A stretch of 64,000 bases of DNA from Ancylostoma caninum (Eukaryota; Nematoda; Chromadorea; Rhabditida; Ancylostomatidae), in contig JBAJFG010000621.1 in NCBI GenBank assembly GCA_037903475.1, positions 558,001-622,000 on the forward strand. The letters are read 5' to 3'. Below, piece by piece: positions 48,876-62,800 of the stretch. Positions within the stretch are counted from its first letter, which is position 1. Every line of letters starts with the position of its first letter. The position numbers and the translations under genes were made by a program. The notes below the pieces were generated by a model. That model had not been told where the DNA came from. It saw only the letters and a list, made by a program, of their open reading frames with translations, and ran no database searches.

Positions 48876-49860
48876 CTAATCAATAATCCCAGGTGCAAAG
48901 TAGCCTAAAACCTACGCCGGCCCTTAGGGAGGTGTCACCCTATAACAAGGAAGATAAAGATCTAGGAAGAAAAAAGCGGACAATGTGGAAATTTAGGCCA
49001 GGGGCCCTTTTTTAAAGTACTCATCACAACACTGCGTATCGACAATGCGCTGAGAGTCGACGCGCAGTAACAGACGCGTTCTCGGGAATTAGCGACCAAA
49101 TCTTTTAATATAGTAGGATTTGAAATTTTACTTCCGCACATCCCTGGTCGCGATGCCTACCTGCCAGACTCGTTCCTCTCTCCTCATGTCAACTTAGTTG
49201 CGCTGCAAACATGAATAACGCGCATAGCAAGTGTGCTTATGCATAATACCTAGTTTACTTACGCTGTTTTCATGTCACTGCACAACTCTTCGTAGAAAGC
49301 TATTTCCTACAGTGATCTCTGATCTCCATACCTTGTACGACTGCATTTCCAACTTTCATTTTGATCCATAGAATGCCTTGTTCTTTGGTTTGCTTACCCC
49401 TGTGACTTGCGAGTGAAACAACAAGCTGTCCGCACAAACTGGAATGTGGAAATGTGTGGAACACAAAGAAGAATACTTTATTAACGTTACGTGAGGGAAC
49501 AATTAAGATCAACTCCGGATAGACAAAGTCATAATAAGAGAAAAAAAAACAAGTCCGAACCACTTCAAAACCATTAATGCAGAAATGTTCGGTACATCAC
49601 AAATGTTCAATTCAAATAATTATGGGTCCTGCATTTATTATTCGAATTCTGACATAGTAAACCCAAACGCAATTAATTACTGCGCAAGTACATGAGATTC
49701 ATTTACTTCCAGCTCTTTAAATGCGTACATCACAACCGGTTCCAACCAAAGTGCGAGATTTCCTCATGCATCAGTGCATTCTTGCCAAGAATTGCAAATA
49801 ATACAATCCATCCTAAATATTTAATAGTGTCTACATTTTCTGTCTCACATGCTTAGCAGC

Positions 49861-50313
49861 TTAAAGGCAGTGTGTCAGCTCGTTCCATGGGCTGTGAATA
49901 TCAGCATATCCTAGATCTTCTCATCACGCTAATTCCAATGATGTACGTCATAACGCCTAAAAGTGATGGAAACCCGTTTTCGGAGGGTTCACGGACCACT
50001 TGGGCGGAGCGGTCCGTGGCTGCGCTGGCTGCACGTCACGGCTGCAACGTTGGCCAACACTTCTAGACCTGTCCGATCGATAAGATCAACGACTTACACG
50101 TCCATTCTGTTTGACAAACTGTTCCAAACCCCGTCCCGAAAAACGTTTGAAAAACCGCTTTGTAACATTTTATGTATACCGCTGAACTCAGTGCATCGAG
50201 GAGATTCAGGATTTAGAGGCCGCTTTGTAACATTTTATGTATACCGCTGAACTCAGTGCATCGAGGAGATTCAGGACCTCAAACACGAAAACGAGGTGAC
50301 ACAATGCCTTTAA
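49861..50313. mobile_element. TTAA-flanked MITE, copy 3
   Basis: TTAAAGGCAGTGT ends in inverted orientation. Contains an internal 65-base-period duplication at 50155-50276 (CCGCTTTGTAACATTTTATG onward). Confidence 0.7.
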
Positions 50314-51179
50314 GCAATGCAAACCCCAAATGAATAGCAAAAACGTACGTGTACTAGGAACAAATCCCCAGAAACCAGAAATGTGTATGGTAGTCACTAA
50401 TATTGACAATCATCAACTGTAGCGCCAATCTAAATCGCAAAAATAACGCGGGATAACATACGACGGAGATCTGCTGATTGTGAGTTGACTGACTTCGTCC
50501 ATAAGGTTCGTGTTACTTTCCTTGCAGTGTCCTTGCGAAGGAAATCAGCACCAATTGGAAATGGAAGTTACATCACAACACGTAAACACCCTGAAGCATT
50601 TCTGTAGGCAGAAAGGCTGCGAGATCGTGAAAAGATTCGAACCTCTTCAACTATGAACAGCAGCTCTGAAATGCATGCCCTCACACGCATGCCTCGTCCT
50701 CCATCTCCCCATCAGAAGCCTGAGCTGATAAATAACTGCCTCGAAATTCCCAAGTGAAACATTAGAAGCCAAAGCGAGGATGAGAATTAACAACCGCTCT
50801 TTCCAAAGCACATCAGGTCCAGCAACAATTGCAGTAAAGCAGATTAGCGATCAATCCTTTGTGATGTTACCATGTTGACAGCAGAAAATGTCTTCCAAAT
50901 GTCACAAAATGCCCTACTAGCGATCATCAATTGCAGGCAAGAGGAAACAAAAAAAACCTAAAGCTGTAAGCTTTTGAAACTAAAACCTCCCACCCACCCG
51001 CTTCAATCTGACCAACAAACACGTACCTCTCAAGAATCCTACTTCGTGAAAAGTTTACACCACTTGCACGAAGATTCGTTACTTGTAAGATGTAAAACAA
51101 CCAGAAATATTTCAAGCAAGCACCTAATTGTCGAATTTGAAGACATCGACTGTGGAAATCATGAGCATACAGTAGATGG

Positions 51180-51422
51180 CAATGGCGGTGGCCCACCCGC
51201 AGCCTCGAGGACGCAGCGCGACCGCACCGTGCGTGCCGGGATCGGTGTCGTCGCCGCCGGAACGCTATTTCTAGGGTCTTTTCTTCCCGATTTGGTCGAA
51301 AATCCTTAAAATCGGGTAGAAGAGCTGCTAGAAGTTAAATAAAAGCAGCAGAATACATAGGTCACGACGCGCGCTATTGCGCGATGTGACCTAAGTAGGC
51401 CGCAGATGGGCCAACGCCATTG
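51180..51422. mobile_element. MITE-like inverted repeat, 243 bases
   Basis: The ends are CAATGGCGGTGGCCCACCCG and the complement of CAATGGCGTTGGCCCATCTG. An inner hairpin GTCACGACGCGCGC/GCGCGATGTGAC lies near 51362-51392. Confidence 0.6.
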
Positions 51423-53224
51423 ACGTGCGCTGTAGATTGAGCAGGTGAAAATCATTGAATTGAAAGTGTGCAACATACGAGAAGAAATACTACTCCAGAC
51501 GATGAATATACCTTCGCACACCATTCATGGAAGTCCGAAATCAGTTCTAGTTCTACCTAATACAAATATCCACTACATACTGCCTTCTGACCACTATGGA
51601 GTAATTAAAACAGCAACGACAACTGCAATATTCAACAAAACATGACCATAAGACCGGTACCAGTAACACAATTAAGAACCCTCCACGAGAGTGGCTTTGA
51701 AAGAACAACACTACAGGACGAGGTGTACTTTCAGGATGACATTTCATATTTGCCATAACGATATAAAACAGGCAAAACAAGGGTTTGGAGAGAATCAGCA
51801 AATCAACTGTGTCATTATTTTCTGAAGAGAAATATAACCTCGACTAAGAGCAACAAACTGCACAATATGCACGCAACAAAACAACAAAAGTGTAGCAACG
51901 GTCCCTAATTTCGGAGCGCTATTTGCAAAAAACAATAACCGTCACCAAAAACCCCCGCCTAAACATCAATCAGTAATGTTACCTTCTACATCCTTGACAT
52001 GTTTAGGTAACGGAGAAGGAAGAACTCTCACTCACATCGGTCTGATAGCTCAAACTCCAACACTATCTGACTCAACGATTCTTAGGTAATCCAAAAACAT
52101 CTCGCAAACAGATTAGGTAGCAATACCACCGACAACATAGAATAGAGAGCAAGCCCCTAAACTCATGTTCACAAACCCGCAGAAGTTTCGTTACGGATGT
52201 CTATCCCTTCAACTTAGAATACGATCAACAGTGCGTGCTTGCGCCGAAGTCGCTCCGTTTTTCACAGATGAAGACGAAGATGCCGTTGTAGGTAGGGGCG
52301 TAAGAATGCTGCTGGAAGGAGGAACGCAAAGACACTCTGAACTGACACACTTTCCTCTTAACCAAAAATCCACATATCCCATCACCACATCTCCACACAT
52401 GTACATTCTCGATGAATTAGGCTCCTTACGACGAAATAAGAATCGAAGTGAAGTGTGCAACTAAGCAGATTCTTGGATTGTTACCAGCAATAATTAGGAA
52501 CATAAGGTCGAAGAATGCAGTTGCTGAATAGCTCCCGATGAACGAGTGCGCAAAATTACTGAAACAACAAAATTAAACAAGAGCACCAGCAGCCCAAGAT
52601 GAACTTACCAAAGCACTGTCCAAATCCTGATCAGTTATGACCCCAACACACCGCATAGTATTACTCAACGATCAAATTCATCAAAATGTGCAAGCTTAAT
52701 GGATCACTGACACATTCGTTATTGACTTGAAAAAAGATTCCACGAATGGGATTAAAGCAGAAGCAAATAATGGTGGGTCCATGGAAATAATGTCCAGTGT
52801 TCCACAGACCAAGGGAGACTCAAACTGGAACGGAACAATCACGAACGAAATCATTCCAAAGGAACAAATAGATGGGTCCGAATAGTCAGCAATCGTCAGG
52901 TATACAACGCATATGCCTGCCTCTCCACCCCAAAGCATCAGACAGAAAATGAGAATAAAGACAGAGACAGCGCTGAGGTCTGAACAGTCAAAAAGAAAAC
53001 AACAATAATAAAAAAACCTGCCTGCACCCTTCAGGTAATCAACACACGAAGAACACGAAAACAAAAGGAAGTTACGCATAAATCCGCAATGAATATAACC
53101 ATTAGTGATAACAGAACTAACAAGCAGTCATTTCAGTAGTACTCCACAACCCAAATCCGTAACCTGCTCATTACACCAAACGAGGAGGAGCTTCCCTCAT
53201 TACACCAAACGAGGAGGTTTTTCT

Positions 53225-56200
53225 TGCTAGCCACAACTTCACCATTTGCCATTTTCAGAGAAGTCACCACACACGCGTCTCTAAAAGATGTTGGCCAAGA
53301 GAAGTATTCGAAAAGAGCGTGTATACCAATGACAGTTCTCCAGTTTCTCCTTCACGTTGACTCGAAAGCGCCAGTGGGACCAACATCGAACGCAGTGGTT
53401 GTGAGAATGAAAGTGAGGAATATGACGCACGCGTGCTTCTTCTATGAAAGCTTCTACCGAACATCTGCATTGCGAACGAGGCGGAGGTTTTCGATTTTTC
53501 TTGTTAGCCACAACTTCACCATCGGCTCGCTGCCATTTTCTGAGGGTTCACCACGCACGCGTCTCTAAAAGATGTTGGCCAAGAGAAGTATTCGAAAAGA
53601 GCGTGTTTACCAATGACAGTTCTCCAGTTTCTCCTTCGCGTAGACTCGAAAGCGCCAGTGGGACCAACATCGAACGCAGTGGTTGTGAGAATGAAGGTGA
53701 GGAATATGACACACGCGTGCTTCTTCTATGAAAGCTTCTACGGAACATCTGCATTGCGAACGAGGCGGAGGTTTTCGAATTTTCTTGTTAGCCACAACTT
53801 CACCATCGGCTCGCTGCCATTTTCTGAGGGTTCACCACGCACGCGTCTCTAAAAGATGTTGGCCAAGAGAAGTATTCGAAAAGAGCGTGTTTACCAATGA
53901 CAGTTCTCCAGTTTCTCCTTCACGTTGACTCGAAAGCGCCAGTGGGACCAACATCGAACGCAGTGGTTGTGAGAATGAAAGTGAGGAATATGACGCACGC
54001 GTGCTTCTTCTATGAAAGCTTCTACCGAACATCTGCATTGCGAACGAGGCGGAGGTTTTCGATTTTTCTTGTTAGCCACAACTTCACCATCGGCTCGCTG
54101 CCATTTTCTGAGGGTTCACCACGCACGCGTCTCTAAAAGATGTTGGCCAAGAGAAGTATCAAAGAGCGTGTATACCAATGACAGTTCTCCAGTTTCTCCT
54201 TCGCGTAGACTCGAAAGCGCCAGTGGGACCAACATCGAACGCAGTGGTTGTGAGAATGAAGGTGAGGAATATGACACACGCGTGCTTCTTCTATGAAAGC
54301 TTCTACCGAACATCTGCATTGCGAACGAGGCGGAGGTTTTCGATTTTTCTTGTTAGCCACAACTTCACCATCGGCTCGCTGCCATTTTCTGAGGGTTCAC
54401 CACGCACGCGTCTCTAAAAGATGTTGGCCAAGAGAAGTATTCGAAAAGAGCGTGTATACCAATGACAGTTCTCCAGTTTCTCCTTCGCGTAGACTCGAAA
54501 GCGCCAGTGGGACCAACATCGAACGCAGTGGTTGTGAGAATGAAGGTGAGGAATATGACGCACGCGTGCTTCTTCTATGAAAGCTTCTACCGAACATCTG
54601 CATTGCGAACGAGGCGGAGGTTTTCGAATTTTCTTGTTAGCCACAACTTCACCATCGGCTCGCTGCCATTTTCTGAGGGTTCACCACGCACGCGTCTCTA
54701 AAAGATGTTGGCCAAGAGAAGTATTCGAAAAGAGCGTGTATACCAATGACAGTTCTCCAGTTTCTTCTTCGGGTAGACTCGAAAGCGCCAGTGGGACCAA
54801 CATCGAACGCAGTGGTTGTGAGAATGAAAGTGAGGAATATGACGCACGCGTGCTTCTTCTATGAAAGCTTCTACCGAACATCTGCATTGCGAACGAGGCG
54901 GAGGTTTTCGATTTTTCTTGTTAGCCACAACTTCACCATCGGCTCGCTGCCATTTTCTGAGGGTTCACCACGCACGCGTCTCTAAAAGATGTTGGCCAAG
55001 AGAAGTATTCGAAAAGAGCGTGTATACCAATGACAGTTCTCCAGTTTCTCCTTCGCGTAGACTCGAAAGCGCCAGTGGGACCAACATCGAACGCAGTGGT
55101 TGTGAGAATGAAGGTGAGGAATATGATGCACGCGTGCTTCTTCTATGAAAGCTTCTACCGAACATCTGCATTGCGAACGAGGCGGAGGTTTTCGAATTTT
55201 CTTGTTAGCCACAACTTCACCATCGGCTCGCTGCCATTTTCTGAGGGTACCACGCACACGTCTCTAAAAGATGTTGGCCAGAAGTATTTCGAAAAGAGCG
55301 TGTATACCAATGACAGTTCTCCAGTTTCTCCTTCGCGTAGACTCGAAAGCGCCAGTGGGACCAACATCGAACGCAGTGGTTGTGAGAATGAAGGTGAGGA
55401 ATATGACGCACGCGTGCTTCTTCTATGAAAGCTTCTACCGAACATCTGCATTGCGAACGAGGCGGAGGTTTGCGAATTTTCTTGTTAGCCACAACTTCAC
55501 CATCGGCTCGCTGCCATTTCTTGAGGGTTCACCACGCACGCGTCTCTAAAAGATGTTGGCCAAGAGAAGTATTCGAAAAGAGCGTGTATACCAATAACAG
55601 TTCTCCAGTTTCTCCTTCGCGTAGACTCGAAAGCGCCAGTGGGACCAACATCGAACGCAGTGGTTGTGAGAATGAAGGTGAGGAATATGACGCACGCGTG
55701 CTTCTTCTATGAAAGCTTCTACCGAACATCTGCATTGCGAACGAGGCGGAGGTTTTCGAATTTTCTTCGCGTAGACTCGAAAGCGCCAGTGGGACCAACA
55801 TCGAACGCAGTGGTTGTGAGAATGAAGGTGAGGAATATGACACACGCGTGCTTCTTCTATGGAAGCTTCTACCGAACATCTGCATTGCGAACGAGGCGGA
55901 GGTTTGCGAATTTTCTTGTTAGCCACAACTTCACCATCGGCTCGCTGCCATTTTCTGAGGGTTCACCACGCACGCGTCTCTAAAAGATGTTGGCCAAGAG
56001 AAGTATTCGAAAAGAGCGTGTATACCAATGACAGTTCTCCAGTTTCTTCTTCGGGTAGACTCGAAAGCGCCAGTGGGACCAACATCGAACGCAGTGGTTG
56101 TGAGAATGAAGGTGAGGAATATGACGCACGCGTGCTTCTTCTATGAAAGCTTCTACCGAACATCTGCATTGCGAACGAGGCGGAGGTTTTCGAATTTTCT

Positions 56201-58510
56201 TGTTAGCCACAACTTCACCATCGGCTCGCTGCCATTTTGTGGGCTTCACCACGCACACGTCTCTAAAAGATGTTGGCCAAGAGAAGTATTCGAAAAGAGC
56301 GTGTATACCAATGACAGTTCTCCAGTTTCTCCTTCGCGTAGACTCGAAAGCGCCAGTGGGACCAACATCGAACGCAGTGGTTGTGAGAATGAAGGTGAGG
56401 AATATGACACACGCGTGCTTCTTCTATGAAAGCTTCTACCGAACATCTGCATTGCGAACGAGGCGGAGGTTTGCGAATTTTCTTGTTAGCCACAACTTCA
56501 CCATCGGCTCAGTGGCGATTTTCTGAGGGTTCACCACGCACGCGTCTCTAAAAGATGTTGTCTCTAAAAGATGTTGGCCAAGAGAAGTATTCGAAAAGAG
56601 CGTGTATACCAATGACAGTTCTCCAGTTTCTCCTTCGCGTAGACTCGAAAGCGCCAGTGGGACCAACATCGAACGCAGTGGTTGTGAGAATGAAGGTGAG
56701 GAATATGACGCACGCGTGCTTCTTCTATGAAAGCTTCTACCGAACATCTGCATTGCGAACGAGGCGGAGGTTTTCGAATTTTCTTGTTAGCCACAACTTC
56801 ACCATCGGCTCGCTGCCATTTTCTGAGGGTTCACCACGCACGCGTCTCTAAAAGATGTTGGCCAAGAGAAGTATTCGAAAAGAGCGTGTATACCAATGAC
56901 AGTTCTCCGAACTTCTTTGTGGAGAATTCTGAAAGCGCAGTGGGACCAGCATCGAACATGGTTGTTATGAGATCGAAGGTGAGGAATATGACGCACGCGT
57001 GCTTCTTCTATGAAAGCTTCTACCGAACATTGCGCGAACGAGGCGGAGGTTTTCGAATTTTCTTGTTAGCCACAACTTCACCATCGGCTCGCTGCCATTT
57101 TCTGAGGGTTCACCACGCACGCGTCTCTAAAAGATGTTGGCCAAGAGAAGTATTCGAAAAGAGCGTGTATACCAATGACAGTTCTCCAGTTTCTCCTTCG
57201 CGTAGACTCGAAAGCGCCAGTGGGACCAACATCGAACGCAGTGGTTGTGAGAATGAAGGTGAGGAATATGACACACGCGTGCTTCTTCTATGAATGCTTC
57301 TACCGAACATCTGCATTGCGAACGAGGCGGAGGTTTGCGAATTTTCTTGTTAGCCACAACTTCACCATCGGCTCGCTGCCATTTTCTGAGGGTTCACCAC
57401 GCACGCGTCTCTAAAAGATGTTGGCCAAGAGAAGTATTCGAAAAGAGCGTGTATACCAATGACAGTTCTCCAGTTTCTCCTTCGGGTAGACTCGAAAGCG
57501 CCAGTGGGACCAACATCGAACGCAGTGGATGTGAGAATGAAGGTGAGGAATATGACGCACGCGTGCTTCTTCTATGAAAGCTTCTACCGAACACCTGCAT
57601 TGCGAACGAGGCGGAGGTTTTCGAATTTTCTTGTTAGCCACAACTTCACCATCGGCTCGCTGCCATTTTCTGAGGGTTCACCACGCACGCGTCTCTAAAA
57701 GATGTTGGCCAAGAGAAGTATTCGAAAAGAGCGTGTATACCAATGACAGTTCTCCAGTTTCTCCTTCGCGTAGACTCGAAAGCGCAGTGGGACCAACATC
57801 GAACGCAGTGGTTGTGAGAATGAAGGTGAGGAATATGACGCACGCGTGCTTCTTCTATGAAAGCTTCTACCGAACATCTGCATTGCGAACGAGGCGGAGG
57901 TTTTCGAATTTTCTTGTTAGCCACAACTTCACCATCGGCTCGCTGCCATTTTCTGAGGGTTCACCACGCACGTCGTCTCTAAAAGATGTTGGCCAAGAGA
58001 AGTATTCGAAAAGAGCGTGTATACCAATGACAGTTCTCCAGTTTCTCCTTCGCGTAGACTCGAAAGCGCCAGTGGGACCAACATCGAACGCAGTGGTTGT
58101 GAGAATGAAGGTGAGGAATATGACACACGCGTGCTTCTTCTATGAATGCTTCTACCGAACATCTGCATTGCGAACGAGGTGGAGGTTCGCGAATTTTCTT
58201 GTTAGCCACAACTTCACCATCGGCTCGCTGCCATTTTCTGAGGGTTCACCACGCACGCGTCTCTAAAAGATGTTGGCCAAGAGAAGTATTCGAAAAGAGC
58301 GTGTATACCAATGACAGTTCTCCAGTTTCTCCTTCGCGTAGACTCGAAAGCGCCAGTGGGACCAGCATCGAACATGGTTGTTATGAGATCGAAGGTGAGG
58401 AATATGACGCACGCGTGCTTCTCCTATGGAAGCTTCTACCGAACCTCTACATTGCGGATGAGCTGCCACTCCTGAATGTCTCATCGTGCAGGTCTGAAAC
58501 TTCTTTAGCC
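53225..58510. repeat. Satellite D, 284-base unit, about 18 copies
   Basis: Near-identical units containing GCCACAACTTCACCATCGGC, CACGCACGCGTCTCTAAAAG and ATGACAGTTCTCCAGTTTCT. The unit is not a multiple of three, so the recurring 79- and 95-codon frames shift from copy to copy and are not genes. Copies differ by small indels; one copy near 55765 has lost about 130 bases. Border copies are the most diverged. It is preceded by a doubled CATTACACCAAACGAGGAGG at 53172-53220. Confidence 0.95.
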
Positions 58511-59855
58511 ACAGAGTGAAGTGGAAATGGTAAATCTCACAGAGACGACGAAGCACACAAGTCAATCACAAAAAAATTTTTTTCAAGAAAAGGTAGGCCT
58601 CCCGCCCACCCGCTTTAATTTACATTATATGTGAGATTTCAATCCAAAAGTTCTCATACAGGCTTTCACAAATGTATACAGAGAACGCTGCCAGGAAAAA
58701 CAAAATATACGGAATGCAGCTTACTAGCTCAACAAAACACTTCAACCTGCCCTATTAACACAACCAAATATTGTTCCCAAGGAAAGCAGTGCCACAAGTG
58801 TAAGTACTAATGCACATCAAACTATATAGAGAAAAGACAACGTATTTCATGTAACGCAGACATGCTGGCTAGACATGAGTTTGGATACAAGCTGGCTCAG
58901 TGAAAATCATTGAAATATTGCACCAGACGATAGAGAAATACGTCACTTTAACGGTAGAGCATGCTGGTAAACATCATTCGTTGGTAAATCATCACAGCCC
59001 GCAATAAAACACCGCCCTCCTTCGCAAATGAACTCCTCTTTTCGAATAAATCACTACATAACTTCGGAACAAAAGTCGCAACTTGACACAGAATTAAATA
59101 CAAAAAGCAGAAAATTAAGCCACGTTACAGCGGAAATGTTAAAGAGGATCCGTGCACGGTGTTCAAGCAATAACACAACAACCCCATAGGAGGAAGGGCA
59201 CACATGCCACTTGGAGAACAAGAAAACGCAGCGAATGAGCAACATATCGCGACTACTCTAACATGTAACGTCTCCCACAATACTGCAAAGAACAAGCGAA
59301 GAGAAATTCATAGATGGAAACCAAAAAAATAGAATCTTTGATTGAGACGCGAACCAGCAAAAACGCAACCATAAGAAAGGCCTCTCGTTGCGAAAAATGG
59401 CGAAATGTAAAGGGTTATTGACTACGTAGAGCACTTCCATATTTCCATAACACAAGAACCAACCAAAGTTTGGCACCAACGAAAGCAAGATATTCTATAG
59501 AGAAGAAGGGGAGGTGCACCGTTCCGAACAATTGCTATGAGAACCAAAATCGGGCAAAATTTTCAAATGTTACGGAGGCATCACCATTATACAACCAACG
59601 CAAGCTCCAGGGATACAGGGATACACCACCAATTCAAAAAAAACATTCGAGGAACGATTGAAACAAAACTCAATCCGAAACAGCAGTACCTCAATTTGGA
59701 ATGCTATCTAAGGAACAATCACCAAACAAAACCACCCACCCACCCATCTATCGAGTTGTTTACAATGAATCAGAACGTCGCATAGAAAACACAGCAGAAA
59801 AAGTCCATCGAAAGAATTGGAAAGCGTCAACATCCTGCATTACAAAAAAAAAAAT
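58511..59855. other. Unique spacer between two satellite arrays
   Basis: I see no gene. Short stretches (CCCGCCCACCCGCTTYAAT, GTGAAAATCATTGAA, GCACCAGACGA) resemble the 50.98-51.5 kb region, which may indicate an old segmental duplication. Confidence 0.4.
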
Positions 59856-62800
59856 CGGAGCTTGCCAGATTACACGAAGTCATTGCTGATGGCCTACGAG
59901 GCGTTTCGCTTGCGTGAAGGACCTGCGTCAGAATTGAACGAAACAAATAATGGCTCATAAATAACTGTAAAAGGACTCCCTCGTCTACCGATCCGGTGAC
60001 TCTAATCTCAAGCTGTGCTGGAACGCAACCGTCAATTGATCTCGCCGATCGTATCGTCTTCAAGTAAAGAATTTTCGGGTAACTCCACCCTCCCACCACA
60101 CAAGCAATAGACACAAAAATCGGAGCTTGCCAGATTACACGAAGTCATTGCTGATGGCCTACGAGGCGTTTCGCTTGCGTCAAGGACCTGCGTCAGAATT
60201 GAACGAAACAAATAATGGCTCATAAATAACTGTAAAAGGACTCCCTCGTCTACCGATAAGTGACTCTAATCTCAAGCTGTGCTGGAACGCAACCGTCAAT
60301 TGATCTCGCCGATCGTCTTCAAGTAAAGAATTTTCGGGTAACTCCACCCTCCCACCACACAAGCAATAGACACAAAAATCGGAGCTTGCCAGATTACACG
60401 AAGTCATTGCTGATGGCCTACGTGGCGTTTCGCTTGCGTCAAGGACCTGCGTCAGAATTGAACGAAACAAATAATGGCTCATAAATAACTGTAAAAGGAC
60501 TCCCTCGTCTACCGATCCGGTGACTCTAATCTCAAGCTGTGCTGGAACGCAACCGTCAATTGATCTCGCCGATCGTCTTCAAGTAAAGAATTTTCGGGTA
60601 ACTCCACCCTCCCACCACACAAGCAATAGACACAAAAATCGGAGCTTGCCAGATTACACGAAGTCATTGCTGATGGCCTACGTGGCGTTTCGCTTGCGTC
60701 AAGGACCTGCGTCAGAATTGAACGAAACAAATAATGGCTCATAAATAACTGTAAAAGGACTCCCTCGTCTACCGATCCGGTGACTCTAATCTCAAGCTGT
60801 GCTGGAACGCAACCGTCAATTGATCTCGCCGATCGTCTTCAAGTAAAGAATTTTCGGGTAACTCCACCCTCCCACCACACAAGCAATAGACACAAAAATC
60901 GGAGCTTGCCAGATTACACGAAGTCATTGCTGATGGCCTACGTGGCGTTTCGCTTGCGTCAAGGACCTGCGTCAGAATTGAACGAAACAAATAATGGCTC
61001 ATAAATAACTGTAAAAGGACTCCCTCGTCTACCGATCCGGTGACTCTAATCTCAAGCTGTGCTGGAACGCAACCGTCAATTGATCTCGCCGATCGTCTTC
61101 AAGTAAAGAATTTTCGGGTAACTCCACCCTCCCACCACACAAGCAATAGACACAAAAATCGGAGCTTGCCAGATTACACGAAGTCATTGCTGATGGCCTA
61201 CGAGGCGTTTCGCTTGCGTCAAGGACCTGCGTCAGAATTGAACGAAACAAATAATGGCTCATAAATAACTGTAAAAGGACTCCCTCGTCTACCGATCCGG
61301 TGACTCTAATCTCAAGCTGTGCTGGAACGCAACCGTCAATTGATCTCGCCGATCGTATCGTCTTCAAGTAAAGAATTTTCGGGTAACTCCACCCTCCCAC
61401 CACACAAGCAATAGACACAAAAATCGGAGCTTGCCAGATTACACGAAGTCATTGCTGATGGCCTACGAGGCGTTTCGCTTGCGTCAAGGACCTGCGTCAG
61501 AATTGAACGGAACAAATAATGGCTCATAAATAACTGTAAAAGGACTCCCTCGTCTACCGATCCGGTGACTCTAATCTCAAGCTGTGCTGGAACGCAACCG
61601 TCAATTGATCTCGCCGATCGTATCGTCTTCAAGTAAAGAATTTTCGGGTAACTCCACCCTCCCACCACACAAGCAATAGACACAAAAATCGGAGCTTGCC
61701 AGATTACACGAAGTCATTGCTGATGGCCTACGTGGCGTTTCGCTTGCGTCAAGGACCTGCGTCAGAATTGAACGAAACAAATAATGGCTCATAAATAACT
61801 GTAAAAGGACTCCCTCGTCTACCGATCCGGTGACTCTAATCTCAAGCTGTGCTGGAACGCAACCGTCAATTGATCTCGCCGATCGTCTTCAAGTAAAGAA
61901 TTTTCGGGTAACTCCACCCTCCCACCACACAAGCAATAGACACAAAAATCGGAGCTTGCCAGATTACACGAAGTCATTGCTGATGGCCTACGTGGCGTTT
62001 CGCTTGCGTCAAGGACCTGCGTCAGAATTGAACGAAACAAATAATGGCTCATAAATAACTGTAAAAGGACTCCCTCGTCTACCGATCCGGTGACTCTAAT
62101 CTCAAGCTGTGCTGGAACGCAACCGTCAATTGATCTCGCCGATCGTCTTCAAGTAAAGAATTTTCGGGTAACTCCACCCTCCCACCACACAAGCAATAGA
62201 CACAAAAATCGGAGCTTGCCAGATTACACGAAGTCATTGCTGATGGCCTACGTGGCGTTTCGCTTGCGTCAAGGACCTGCGTCAGAATTGAACGAAACAA
62301 ATAATGGCTCATAAATAACTGTAAAAGGACTCCCTCGTCTACCGATCCGGTGACTCTAATCTCAAGCTGTGCTGGAACGCAACCGTCAATTGATCTCGCC
62401 GATCGTCTTCAAGTAAAGAATTTTCGGGTAACTCCACCCTCCCACCACACAAGCAATAGACACAAAAATCGGAGCTTGCCAGATTACACGAAGTCATTGC
62501 TGATGGCCTACGTGGCGTTTCGCTTGCGTCAAGGACCTGCGTCAGAATTGAACGAAACAAATAATGGCTCATAAATAACTGTAAAAGGACTCCCTCGTCT
62601 ACCGATCCGGTGACTCTAATCTCAAGCTGTGCTGGAACGCAACCGTCAATTGATCTCGCCGATCGTCTTCAAGTAAAGAATTTTCGGGTAACTCCACCCT
62701 CCCACCACACAAGCAATAGACACAAAAATCGGAGCTTGCCAGATTACACGAAGTCATTGCTGATGGCCTACGTGGCGTTTCGCTTGCGTCAAGGACCTGC

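Larger units (their letters stand above)
41579..49146. mobile_element. 7.6 kb hAT-like element enclosing three minisatellites
   Basis: The left end is CAGGGGTGTGCGGAA; the right end is the complement of CAGGGATGTGCGGAA. The flanks are GTCGCGAC (41571-41578) and GTCGCGAT (49147-49154), an 8-base duplication with one change. Subterminal CGTTTTACGTTTTACGG-like words lie just inside the left end and again near 42715. The interior holds a TA-type MITE (42279-42511) and three unrelated tandem arrays. No transposase was recognised; the longest non-repetitive frame is 140 codons. Confidence 0.75.
49155..53170. other. Region without a supported gene
   Basis: Holds the TTAA element (49861-50313) and a 243-base MITE-like inverted repeat at 51180-51422. 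Open frames here (for example the 127-codon minus-strand frame at 52696-53079 and the 99-codon plus-strand frame at 52165-52464) show no recognisable domain or convincing splice partners. Confidence 0.5.

Noticed and set aside
52696..53079. 127-codon hydrophobic minus-strand frame
   Set aside because: Could be a membrane protein exon, but there is no flanking exon, no family resemblance, and similar chance frames are common here.
53224..58519. Dozens of overlapping 62-230 codon frames on both strands
   Set aside because: They are by-products of the 284-base repeat; the unit length is not a multiple of three and frames move with each indel.
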